Assembly (NCBI RefSeq): GCF_000428745.1
Contig: NZ_AUAN01000010.1
Location: forward strand, 31,851 to 95,850
Length of the DNA: 64,000 bases
From: Veillonella magna DSM 19857
Lineage (GTDB): Bacteria; Bacillota; Negativicutes; Veillonellales; Veillonellaceae
Reading direction: 5' to 3'
The notes under the pieces were generated by a model. That model was not told where the DNA came from, did no database searches, and was given only the letters and a program-made list of their open reading frames with translations. Position numbers and translations under genes: made by a program. Shown one piece after another: positions 38,701 to 45,870 of this stretch. Position 1 is the stretch's first letter. Each line of letters begins with the position of its first letter.

Positions 38701-39300
38701 GACTTCATTAATTACAGTACCAATATTTCCACTTTTGATACTGTCCAGTACGCCTTGCGTCTTACTCGTTTCTACCTTCACCGTAACCGGCTTTTCTGCT
38801 TTGGCTTTCAGCCTTGCAATCTCCGCTTCCGCTGTTTTCGTATCCGCATCGATGCGAACTTTGGCCGCTTTCTCCGCAGTTAATTTGGCCATTTTCTCGC
38901 TGCTGGCTCGTATTGCTTCGGCTGATTCTGCCTTTGTTAGCGCAATTCTTGATTGTGACGCTGCTATGGATGCTCTCAACTCATTATTGATAGCGTTGAT
39001 ACGCTCGTTGGCCTCTTTCTTAGACAATGCCCCTTGCTCTAAAATAGCTGCTCTTTGAACCGCTGCAGTGGCTCTTGCCTGTGCCATTACTTCCCGCTCT
39101 GCGGTTATTTTCTCCGCCGTTACAGCCTTGATCGTTTGTAACTGCGCTTTTACCTCTGCCAGCTGCTCTTTTACATTATCGGCAACGGTAATTGTCACTT
39201 CCGTATCCTTGAGCTTTGCTACATTTTGTTGTATCTTCGCTACCGCTTCCGATATATAATCTTCCGCTTTAATCGCTACGGATATCTCTTTCGTGGCCAT
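35797..39300 (-). CDS. Tape measure protein
   Basis: 1167 residues. A long N-terminal coiled coil rich in Ala/Lys/Glu (residues ~1-180), then a hydrophobic Gly/Ala region (GAIGATVGPIGLVAGGVLAVGAAIG) and a tape-measure core (QSKIAFDSMLGSVEESARVM ... QLSQLGVPVKDILAKNLGL). Then come repeated amphipathic helices with W, a Gly/Ser-rich linker near residue 800 and a C-terminal coiled coil. It sets tail length; by the usual ~0.15 nm per residue this predicts roughly 170-180 nm (inference). Confidence 0.92.
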   Translation of the reverse strand: MATKEISVAIKAEDYISEAVAKIQQNVAKLKDTEVTITVADNVKEQLAEVKAQLQTIKAVTAEKITAEREVMAQARATAAVQRAAILEQGALSKKEANERINAINNELRASIAASQSRIALTKAESAEAIRASSEKMAKLTAEKAAKVRIDADTKTAEAEIARLKAKAEKPVTVKVETSKTQGVLDSIKSGNIGTVINEVGNLAPVLSTATGGAMRLAGSLGAIGATVGPIGLVAGGVLAVGAAIGSTMSTSIQYNAVLEQSKIAFDSMLGSVEESARVMEKLKKFAAETPFEFSEIAPAAQKLKAFGFEAKELIPTLTAAGNAAAGLGRGNEGLQHMVFVLGQIKATGKLMGQDVMQLSQLGVPVKDILAKNLGLAADEMDRIGDLGIDADTAIKALTDGMNERFPDMMKKLANTWDGMWSTIRDNSSQILGKIGEPIFEVAENIVGHVRDMFDGMLAGINKGGLANIFTELLPPGIAENVAHLFTSIGQAFDGLKLALSTGGDIFANVKDSLLNLWEALPNDENISLLLTISDTIASAIVNTVRIVMAAVGDITDGIKEVTEWVKSISDDIEEGLDNAKTAFSDWTEEVWNSVEETFNGIIDTVVGWVDDLCTWIEEGLSAACDIVANVGQSIYDTIAEVFDSIRASVSTAIGLIVAVLNRFYSGAGTALVTFANKYIGIVGNWLKSVYDGIVNFVNQALDALGAVGDGIRAIGSAIGKAVGFAFNSASNFLGKTRVAQTLASLTTISGDTSADSGSSDSETSDGIREGKGFRRAGNTAKGGGGRGGGSRGGSGADKAAKEAERMAEKMKKLSEKIETGILAISDKIAEETGTVYEKGVLKLKQSLKGYEKTIKEASEMGIDTSKLKAKMAEYESVVKEKLVKAWKEANTDIVNESKLAWAKVRNDLREQAEIEYTIGVEKLNRQREQKLKEIALTKDSAEAKLTVEAWYNSQLAVLEKERGDTLRKSPATMAEAWRATLEEQYNRLKDQGQQMKALSDGMFNSMSEAFSNGFVDALTDGFDSIGKAFSNLLSDMVKQIARFLINQMVTKWIGGFLGGAPAAPAVPAVAGTRATGGPVAYGKSYIVGERGPEIFTPYQSGRISNQMPMAAAPVAPKVNLIVNNNSGTEMSAKSNTRFDGKEYIVSVFLDAYNTNSGGLRDALAVR

Positions 39301-39622
39301 GCGTATTCACCTCCTCTATCAATATGGCTTCCAACGCATGTAGCTTAGTCAATATTGCTTCATCCATCGTAATCCCCAATACGCGCGCTACCAGAAAAAC
39401 AGCGGTGTAGTCTAATCCGACTACACCGCTAAAGGTTGTCCTAAGCTGGGTTTGCACATGTCTCCACAGATGCCAAGCAATTCGATTCTCTGCCATTAAT
39501 ATTGGCCGTCTATGCTCACATCCTTCGCATGGTGTTTCCTTTTGCTCCTGTATATGCAGCTCTACGCACATCATACAATACTCTTTTGAGCTAGATAACT
39601 CCCAGCGTAGGACATCTATTAG
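39269..39622 (-). CDS. Tail assembly chaperone T-type extension, made by -1 frameshift
   Basis: Reading frame open from just after the slippery site of the upstream chaperone gene down to 39269; the part from the first ATG (39574) alone would be 101 residues. It holds CEGCEHRRP and a helical C-terminus (ITMDEAILTKLHALEAILIEEV). As in lambda G-GT, it is probably made mainly as a fusion: 119 residues of G then 117 of T, about 236 in total. No ribosome-binding site of quality precedes ATG 39574, supporting this. It overlaps the tape measure start by 32 nt. Confidence 0.85.
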   Translation of the reverse strand, partial: LIDVLRWELSSSKEYCMMCVELHIQEQKETPCEGCEHRRPILMAENRIAWHLWRHVQTQLRTTFSGVVGLDYTAVFLVARVLGITMDEAILTKLHALEAILIEEVNTHGHERDIRSD

Positions 39623-39978
39623 TTTTTTACTTCTTCCCAGCTACCATAGGCTTTGTTATATGTCTTTAACGCTAACTGTACCAGTTCACCATACGGCAAA
39701 TCATCTAGCTGTACATCACCGTACACATTATCTAAAATCCAATCCACCATATCAAACATAGCTTTGTTATCTTGTCCTTCTTGTTGTCCGGAAAATACCA
39801 TATCATGACCTGCCTTACGCATGGCTTTAATTTGCTTACGAGTCATTGCACGTACCTTAATGGTAACCGTGGTTGCTACTTCCTTCGCTTTCGGCTCTAC
39901 GGCTTCCGCTTCTACTACTTCCGGTTCTACTACATTCTTAGCTTCCATCTGTTCTACTGTAATTTTTACGTCTTCCAT
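39619..39978 (-). CDS. Tail assembly chaperone (lambda G-like)
   Basis: 119 residues, acidic N-terminus (KITVEQMEAKNVVEPEVVEAE) and basic middle (VRAMTRKQIKAMRKAGHD), typical of G-type chaperones that wrap the tape measure before tube assembly. It ends with codons GTA AAA AAC TAA, an exact A_AAA_AAC slippery heptamer (39628-39622) followed at once by the stop. GGAGG-type site upstream. Lies between the tube protein and the tape measure, as expected. Confidence 0.9.
   Translation of the reverse strand: MEDVKITVEQMEAKNVVEPEVVEAEAVEPKAKEVATTVTIKVRAMTRKQIKAMRKAGHDMVFSGQQEGQDNKAMFDMVDWILDNVYGDVQLDDLPYGELVQLALKTYNKAYGSWEEVKN
39622..39628 (-). promoter_or_regulatory. Programmed -1 frameshift site A_AAA_AAC
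   Basis: The heptamer is in the 0 frame (codons GTA AAA AAC TAA). After tandem -1 slippage the next codon is CTA, then ATA GAT GTC, open through to the ORF at 39574-39269. Confidence 0.9.
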
Positions 39979-39993
39979 TGTCTATTCCTCCTA

Positions 39994-40938
39994 TTAATAA
40001 CTTACCTGATTATTTTTTACTACCACAGTAACAATGCTTGTGCCGTCTGCCGAAAATGCACGCCACGTTACATCTACCGTTACACCTGCCGGTCCTGAAA
40101 TAGGTGCATCAAACGGTTCAAATTGTACCGTAGGCATCGTAAACGATACTGTAGTTCCATCAGCTCGCTTAAATCCGATTTCTACCGGCACCGATTCGCC
40201 GTTATCTGCTTTATCTAACCACTCCGTATCCGTAAACAACGCTTTAACAGTGCCATTCACCTTCATAATGCCTTCCGGAATATCTCCGCGAACGCCTCCG
40301 CCGCCAACTACATACTGATCACCGTCAAGATTTGCATTAATCTCAATGCTGCCTTCCTTCACGATACGGCTTTCTGTGCCACCGATTTTAATGTACGCAT
40401 CATTTTGTGCGATACGTTGCAAAGGTACTACTGTCGGGCTTGATGTGTACGCTGTACCGCTTTGCTCGCGTGCTGCACCCATTACGTTATAAGAAATCGT
40501 CATTTCTTGGTCCTGCCCATACTCAAGCTTCATTGTATTGATCTTTACACCCGTATACCGAATATATTTGTTTAAATCCGGAAAGCCTTTCTCTACGATC
40601 ATAGATGGTTGGTCATCGCCAACGGTGAAAGTATGTGTCTTTGTCGCCTCTTCACCGGATGTTACTGGGGCACCAAATAAAGCTTTTAGCATGTACCCAA
40701 TAGCTACATAATCCGCTGGCATGACAATATCACCTTCTACACTGACACGTCCTAAGGCCGGTTGCGAATCATTACGTGTACTGGTAATCGTATCACTTTC
40801 AATCAGCGTCTGATTCTTTACCAGCTCATTACTATTCATCGGCAATACATACCCGGCTTTTTTCTTTGGAGCTTCACCAAAAGATGCCTCAAAGTCTACC
40901 ATCATAGAGGATTTATACCCTCGTGCTTGTTTCGCCAT
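39994..40938 (-). CDS. Major tail tube protein
   Basis: 314 residues, beta-rich. Start MAKQARGYKSSMMVDFEASFGE; then RVSVEGDIVMPADYVAIGYMLKALFG and THTFTVGDDQPSMIVEKGF as in tail tube proteins of Firmicute siphophages. A C-terminal Ig-like portion (GPAGVTVDVTWRAFSADG) may be displayed. It lies directly upstream of the G-like chaperone. Confidence 0.85.
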   Translation of the reverse strand: MAKQARGYKSSMMVDFEASFGEAPKKKAGYVLPMNSNELVKNQTLIESDTITSTRNDSQPALGRVSVEGDIVMPADYVAIGYMLKALFGAPVTSGEEATKTHTFTVGDDQPSMIVEKGFPDLNKYIRYTGVKINTMKLEYGQDQEMTISYNVMGAAREQSGTAYTSSPTVVPLQRIAQNDAYIKIGGTESRIVKEGSIEINANLDGDQYVVGGGGVRGDIPEGIMKVNGTVKALFTDTEWLDKADNGESVPVEIGFKRADGTTVSFTMPTVQFEPFDAPISGPAGVTVDVTWRAFSADGTSIVTVVVKNNQVSY

Positions 40939-40947
40939 CGTATCCTC

Positions 40948-41382
40948 CTATCCTTTATATACAATCATTTCTACTTCAATTGATGCACCGATACGCGGAC
41001 GTATCTCAGCTACCGTACCCCTAACGGAACGAATCGCTACATCCAACACTTGGATATCCGCATCGATGTAATCCGTTTCATTTTCATAGTCTGCCAGTGC
41101 CTCTTGAATCCTATTTTCCAATGCATACAATGCTTCATAACCTACTTCCAGTCGATTCTGCTCCGCTACTATGAATGCATCGATGCGAAACATAATCCGC
41201 ACATCTTTAATTAAGCTTTTACTATTTACCGGCATTTCTTGCATACGTACTAACTGTACTTGCCCTTTACCGCCCGGTATAGGCTTTATCTCCTGTAAGG
41301 CATATCCGCCAATTCGTATCGTATCCGCTACGTTCTTCGCTTCAAGGTATGCCTTAATATGCCGTAAAATCGGTAGCCACAT
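40948..41382 (-). CDS. Probable tail terminator / completion protein
   Basis: 144 residues. The N-terminus (LPILRHIKAYLEAKNVADTIRIGGY) and the last part (VEMIVYKG) fit small tail terminator proteins; the position just before the tube protein is the main evidence. Alternative: another connector component. Confidence 0.55.
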   Translation of the reverse strand: MWLPILRHIKAYLEAKNVADTIRIGGYALQEIKPIPGGKGQVQLVRMQEMPVNSKSLIKDVRIMFRIDAFIVAEQNRLEVGYEALYALENRIQEALADYENETDYIDADIQVLDVAIRSVRGTVAEIRPRIGASIEVEMIVYKG

Positions 41383-41383
41383 A

Positions 41384-41770
41384 TTACCCCCTATATAACG
41401 GCACAGCCATAAATCCTACTGACTCTTTCTCTTCGCCGGTCAGCTTCTCTACCGTGATAGCTGCTTCTAATTCTTTTAAGCCCGCATCATAGATTTTGTA
41501 CTTATCCGCATAGCCATCTTTTGCTTTCCCGGACTCACTCATATCCCACGTGCTGCCACCGGCATAACTTTGTTGTACACAGATTTCTCTAAATACATAG
41601 CACGAAATAAACCGCTTCACATAGTACGTGGCTTTCATATCTTCCATACGAACACCCAACGGTAAAGCCACATATGCCAGATACTCTTCGGCATCGCTAA
41701 CGAGTTCGTCGGTAACAAATTCGCCCAGCAATATATCCTTGCTCTGCAAATCATAGCTATCTACCAGCAT
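41384..41770 (-). CDS. Probable neck/connector protein
   Basis: 128 residues, helical with two Tyr-rich segments (YYVKRFISCYVFREICVQQSY). No signature I can name; position between the gp10-like and terminator-like genes suggests a head-tail connector. It overlaps the gp10-like gene by 14 nt. Confidence 0.55.
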   Translation of the reverse strand: MLVDSYDLQSKDILLGEFVTDELVSDAEEYLAYVALPLGVRMEDMKATYYVKRFISCYVFREICVQQSYAGGSTWDMSESGKAKDGYADKYKIYDAGLKELEAAITVEKLTGEEKESVGFMAVPLYRG

Positions 41771-42197
41771 GAAACTCCACCTCCTTTAGTGCTCGATCCC
41801 TATACCGGATAAATATCTTTTCAATCTCATCCGCTTTCGCTTCAAGCGCATCATATAAAAATGGGTCTTCCTCCGTCCCCGGATGCATAACACTTTTAGC
41901 AAAATGAGGGGTTTTACCTTCAAACCACCGTAATGCCAATTTATTTTTTGCAAAAATGCGGTGTGCTTTCGACCCTTCATGTATAGGCGGACCATATTCG
42001 GCTACCTCCGTATCAAGGAAGATAACTGATTTAGGTGTAGAGTTGTCATCTTCATATCGTATTGTTACCGACTTTTCTAGGTCACCTACATTGGTTTCAT
42101 ACTTATGTGTTTTTCGCGCCTCATCTTGGACTTCAACGGCAGCGGCCTTCAATGCCAGTCGTATATTGTCCGCAAAGATAGCATCTGTACTACGCAT
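41757..42197 (-). CDS. HK97 gp10-like head-tail protein
   Basis: 146 residues. YGPPIHEGSKAHRI and MHPGTEEDPFLYDALEAKADEI are typical of the HK97 gp10 family (note HPGT then a C-terminal helix). It takes part in head-tail joining. Confidence 0.85.
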   Translation of the reverse strand: MRSTDAIFADNIRLALKAAAVEVQDEARKTHKYETNVGDLEKSVTIRYEDDNSTPKSVIFLDTEVAEYGPPIHEGSKAHRIFAKNKLALRWFEGKTPHFAKSVMHPGTEEDPFLYDALEAKADEIEKIFIRYRDRALKEVEFHAGR

Positions 42198-42486
42198 GTG
42201 CCTTCAACGCCTCTTTAATCGTATCTACACTCGACCGCATAGAAATCCCTTTAATTCCCAATGCTTTTGCTTGACGCAAGAGCTCTGCTTTCGTCGGCTC
42301 CCTATGCTCCTCTTCTTTTACAGTCGTGGCAGCATCAGAGGGCGCATTGTCTGCGCCCTCCTTTACCGTTAATGTCTCTGTCCTCTGTGTCAAAGGTTCT
42401 TCGTGAAAGCCTTGGGACTTTAGTACCTCTACCGCTAACGGGGACGTTACGTACTGTACTTCATTCAATCGTACTAAGCGAATCAT
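42190..42486 (-). CDS. Small head-connector-region protein
   Basis: 98 residues from ATG 42486 (AAGGAGGGATCAT upstream; a longer start at 42519 lacks a site). N-terminus MIRLVRLNEVQYVTSPLAVE, then a Glu/Thr-rich middle and a SAP-like end (AELLRQAKALGIKGISMRSSVDTI). It lies between the capsid and gp10-like genes, where head decoration or connector genes occur. Function not known. Confidence 0.6.
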   Translation of the reverse strand: MIRLVRLNEVQYVTSPLAVEVLKSQGFHEEPLTQRTETLTVKEGADNAPSDAATTVKEEEHREPTKAELLRQAKALGIKGISMRSSVDTIKEALKAHA

Positions 42487-42497
42487 ATGATCCCTCC

Positions 42498-43418
42498 TTA
42501 GGCTCCGGTATTCACCCATACACCGGCTAATTTATTGGTAGGAATCCACAAATCATGGAACTTACGATAATCAAGCTTCCACGCATCTGCCTTCTGATTG
42601 ACTTCCGGTGTAAAGATGCGCACCTTATCCGTTTTAGACACGGCAATCGGTGCATCCTTCGCCATAATAATCCAGTTAATGCCCTTTGCCGATGCATCCG
42701 CTTTAAAGCCTCCGGCTTCTTGGCCGCTGGTTGTACCATCGTTAAATACGTACGCCGTCTTCATACGTGCCGACGGTACCGACAAAATAGGAATACCATT
42801 ATAGGTCTTCACCTGTGTATTTACTTCCCCGGCTTTAAAATTAGCCACATCAATGTGACGTTCGATTTTTTCTACGCTATTGAGTACCGTGCGTACCGGT
42901 GTTGCCATGCAAATTACAAGGTTTACTGTATCCCCTACGATATCCTGAATATTGGTAATTTCTTCATCCAGCTTTTTCATGATGTTACCCGCATCAGGTG
43001 TAAACGCTGCCGTTTCATGGTTGGCCGCTTTTGCCAGTGCTGCAATACGAGAATACCGGTACGCATCCACTTCGGGAATCACCTGCAATCGCTGAAACTC
43101 ACCCATTACATTGCTGGCCGTAGTAAGAAAATTCGACTCATCTACATCCATCGCATCAAGTTGGAATGTACGGCCGCGGTCCTGCGTTAATTTGTAATCG
43201 TCGTAGGAAAGCGTAACCGAACCTTGGTTGAATCCCAAATCACGGTCGTACTTGGCCAGTCCGGTAGTAGAAATCTTCGGCATACGCACCGTATCACCAC
43301 CGTTATATTTTACATTGCGGGCGTTGGCTTCCATCCACCCCGATGTTGCCATAACAGCCATTTGCTTATCTAATGTTTCCTGGAATAATTTCGCTTTTTC
43401 GATTGTGTTAATTGCCAT
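42498..43418 (-). CDS. Major capsid protein
   Basis: 306 residues. Begins AINTIEKAKLFQETLDKQMA; contains MEANARNVKYNGGDTVRMPKI, then RGRTFQLDAMDVDESN and VNLVICMATPVRTVLN. It matches coat proteins of Firmicute phages of HK97/P22 fold. Directly after the scaffold gene, as expected. Confidence 0.87.
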   Translation of the reverse strand: MAINTIEKAKLFQETLDKQMAVMATSGWMEANARNVKYNGGDTVRMPKISTTGLAKYDRDLGFNQGSVTLSYDDYKLTQDRGRTFQLDAMDVDESNFLTTASNVMGEFQRLQVIPEVDAYRYSRIAALAKAANHETAAFTPDAGNIMKKLDEEITNIQDIVGDTVNLVICMATPVRTVLNSVEKIERHIDVANFKAGEVNTQVKTYNGIPILSVPSARMKTAYVFNDGTTSGQEAGGFKADASAKGINWIIMAKDAPIAVSKTDKVRIFTPEVNQKADAWKLDYRKFHDLWIPTNKLAGVWVNTGA

Positions 43419-43434
43419 TTGCTATCACCCTTTC

Positions 43435-44046
43435 TTATAATCCCATGGCTTCCTCTACCATTTTTCGCTCTTCATCTCCGGATGCACCACCCGGGGCCCC
43501 TTCACCACCGCTTCCCGGTGTCTGTGTGTTCTTAACAGCCCACGGTCTGTCCTTCAGCCAATCCGCTACACAATCATTGATCGTCCCTTCCGTACCATCC
43601 GTTTTCGTATAGCTGTATGTACCGTCGTCTTTTACCTTGATAGCACCGCTTAACAGCTTTGCAAACTCCTCCGGATCCGTGGCATTGCTCTTCGTCAATG
43701 CATTCACGGTTTGCGCGGCAATATCTGCTCTAATACGCTTTTCTTCCGCCTCTTTCCGCGCTGACCGTTCCGTCTCCACGGTCTCCTGCAACGCTTTTAC
43801 TTGCTCCGCTAATTGTTTGTACGCCTGTGTACCGGTACCATCGTCATTAGCTGCTGCATCAACCTTTGCTTGTAGCTCTTCCTTTTCTTTTGTGATCTTC
43901 GTTACCGTTTCATCGGCCTGCTGCTTCGCTTCACGATGTTTCTTCGCCTCCTCACTGAGCTTTGTCATTTCGGCTTTGATAGCTCCAATCAACGCTGCTC
44001 CATTATCAACACTCTCCAGTGCTGCGTACACCTCTGCTAATTTCAT
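43435..44046 (-). CDS. Scaffolding protein
   Basis: 203 residues from ATG 44046 (GGAGG eight bases upstream; the longer TTG start is weaker). Strongly charged and helical: AIKAEMTKLSEEAKKHREAKQ, KITKEKEELQAKVDAA, then QTVNALTKSNATDPEEF and a Gly-rich tail (GSGGEGAPGGASG). Matches the scaffold family common before HK97-like coat genes. Confidence 0.87.
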   Translation of the reverse strand: MKLAEVYAALESVDNGAALIGAIKAEMTKLSEEAKKHREAKQQADETVTKITKEKEELQAKVDAAANDDGTGTQAYKQLAEQVKALQETVETERSARKEAEEKRIRADIAAQTVNALTKSNATDPEEFAKLLSGAIKVKDDGTYSYTKTDGTEGTINDCVADWLKDRPWAVKNTQTPGSGGEGAPGGASGDEERKMVEEAMGL

Positions 44047-44104
44047 TTCTTCAACCTCCGTATCCAAAATCTATATAGTCGGCCTCCGCCGTAACTACCG
44101 TAAT

Positions 44105-44164
44105 AAAAAATGCCCTGCACTCCGCTGTGCAAGGCATGAAAAAACCGCTTACTTGCGCAAGCGG
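44105..44164 (-). terminator. Two tandem intrinsic terminators inside the late operon
   Basis: First met by leftward transcription: CCGCTT/AAGCGG stem (44145-44150 / 44159-44164) then six T. Second: ATGCC-(TGCA)/(TGCA)-GGCAT stem (44110-44136) then six T. Both lie between a small head gene and the scaffold gene, with under 40 nt left before the scaffold ribosome-binding site. Confidence 0.8.
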
Positions 44165-44170
44165 CTTACG

Positions 44171-44449
44171 TCATTTCCCCCATACTAATTCACTCATATC
44201 TTTCATTGTCATGGGAGCCCATTTCTCTATCGCTTTTTGTAATGAACCCTCTTCGTCATCCTCAACGATTTCCCATTTTCCCCTAGCCGAACTATTAAGG
44301 TCACAGGGATGATTAATTAAATATACATAGTCTTCTTCGGAATCATCTATAACCCGCAAAAACGGTTCTTCAATGCCTATACACTCATAGACTTTGCCAT
44401 CCGTCAGCGAATCAATGCCAAACGACTGCCCTACGTATCGTACCTTCAT
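44171..44449 (-). CDS. Small phage head-region protein, unknown
   Basis: 92 residues, acidic, compact: MKVRYVGQSFGIDSLTDGKVYECIGIEEPFLRVIDD (quoted in part) suggests a small SH3-like or immunoglobulin-type beta barrel common in phage head operons. It overlaps the minor head gene by 4 nt (ATGA). Function unknown. Confidence 0.65.
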   Translation of the reverse strand: MKVRYVGQSFGIDSLTDGKVYECIGIEEPFLRVIDDSEEDYVYLINHPCDLNSSARGKWEIVEDDEEGSLQKAIEKWAPMTMKDMSELVWGK

Positions 44450-45870
44450 TTTTCCTCCCTTCTTTTCTTCGAAAGTTTAACTTTAAATTCAACATCGCCA
44501 CAGTCTTTATGCCGGTACCAATGAATATCGAATATATGCTTGTCTGATAGCACCGTACCTACCATCTTACTCCATTCAGACGGTTCTCCACCGTACTTTT
44601 CTGCCAACTGCTCCGCCACTCGCAGCGTCGTATCACTGAAGGCCCCCGCAATCACACGCTTAGGCATAACTACGGTACGGCGTGGTATAAACCTTACGCC
44701 ATCAATCGGTAACGGCTCATTCAATACAGCTTCTATGTTGATTATATCATCTGCGGTAGCTTTCGCCAATCGACCCTTGAGCTTTGTCCGACTATACCCT
44801 ACGGCATGTTCTGTCCACGGATCACCAGCTTCTACCGACTTACTGCCATACACGCCTAGTAGTTGTTCTTTTTGTATTCGGTTCAACGTAGCAATATACT
44901 CGCGCCCTCCCTCTTCAATGCGCTCTACCGGTGTTTCATTATCTATCATTCCCCGTATAACAGGCTTTAACCGGCACATGCAATGCGGATGCACCGGGAT
45001 GTTCGGTACTTTATCTTTAGGGAATATCCCTTTCCCCATGCCGTACAGGTCAGCGTTAGCATATAAATCGCAAATATCGCGCTTCGGGTGGCGACTGGAT
45101 AGCTGGTATTGATAGGCTATGCAGTCATCATCATGTTGCCACTTTGCCAGGAATCCATCTACCCATGCCCTGGCACGTTCCGTCCGGGCTATTCGTTCCG
45201 CAAAATACCGTGTTCGTTCCTGCGTAGCCACGAATATCGCTTTGTGTATGGCTGCTTCGTTCCGTGTTTCGATGGCACTTACCAGCGCATCATACATAGC
45301 GCGCATACCTTTCGTATGCAGCTTATTGATATATTTCCGGATGCTCTTTACCTCTTTGGCAAATTGTTCTTTGCCCGCATCACTGCCGTTGCTTAGTGTA
45401 ATAAGCCGTTTCATGAACTTAGGAATATCTTGTACCGGGATAGCTCCTCCAGCACGATACCCATCAAATATAGCCATCGCATTCTTTTTATAGTTTCCGT
45501 TGCGCCGTATTTGCTCTTCCAGTATTCGGCCTACTCGCTTTTGTACTGTAACGGATCCCCCGGTTGTCCTAGCAGATAATTTTAACTTGTCCGCCGTCCA
45601 CGGCATAGATAATGCCGCTTCTACCGATGCCGTACCGGTTACCGCATCAACGGCCGCACCAACTACCCCACTAAGGGCACCGCCGTAGCCTTTCTCTGCT
45701 TCTTTCGGTAAGGATATTTCTATCTCCTGCCGTAATCGATGCATGACCGGGTATTCGCTATACGCTTGCTGCACGGCTTCTTTTACGGGTACCCCTTCAT
45801 CAATGAGTTCTCGTAGACGTGCTTCGAATGCGTCAATCAGCTCTTGGGTATCCGGAATTATCGTCTTCAT
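44446..45870 (-). CDS. Minor head protein (SPP1 gp7/Mu F-like) with extra C-terminal domain
   Basis: 474 residues. Middle (residues ~100-310) has the head morphogenesis pattern, ending in a metal-like Cys/His cluster SRHPKRDICDLYANADLYGMG and HPHCMCRLKPVI. The last ~120 residues (FDIHWYRHKDCGDVEFKVK near the end) look like an additional toxin-like or PBECR-type nuclease domain often fused to these proteins; that part is uncertain. It may be injected with DNA. Overlaps the portal gene by 38 nt. Confidence 0.8.
   Translation of the reverse strand: MKTIIPDTQELIDAFEARLRELIDEGVPVKEAVQQAYSEYPVMHRLRQEIEISLPKEAEKGYGGALSGVVGAAVDAVTGTASVEAALSMPWTADKLKLSARTTGGSVTVQKRVGRILEEQIRRNGNYKKNAMAIFDGYRAGGAIPVQDIPKFMKRLITLSNGSDAGKEQFAKEVKSIRKYINKLHTKGMRAMYDALVSAIETRNEAAIHKAIFVATQERTRYFAERIARTERARAWVDGFLAKWQHDDDCIAYQYQLSSRHPKRDICDLYANADLYGMGKGIFPKDKVPNIPVHPHCMCRLKPVIRGMIDNETPVERIEEGGREYIATLNRIQKEQLLGVYGSKSVEAGDPWTEHAVGYSRTKLKGRLAKATADDIINIEAVLNEPLPIDGVRFIPRRTVVMPKRVIAGAFSDTTLRVAEQLAEKYGGEPSEWSKMVGTVLSDKHIFDIHWYRHKDCGDVEFKVKLSKKRREEK

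Noticed and set aside
42555..43190. 211-residue plus-strand frame opposite the capsid gene
   Set aside because: His/Arg/Cys-rich translation typical of antisense frames, no start signal; the capsid protein on the other strand is convincing.
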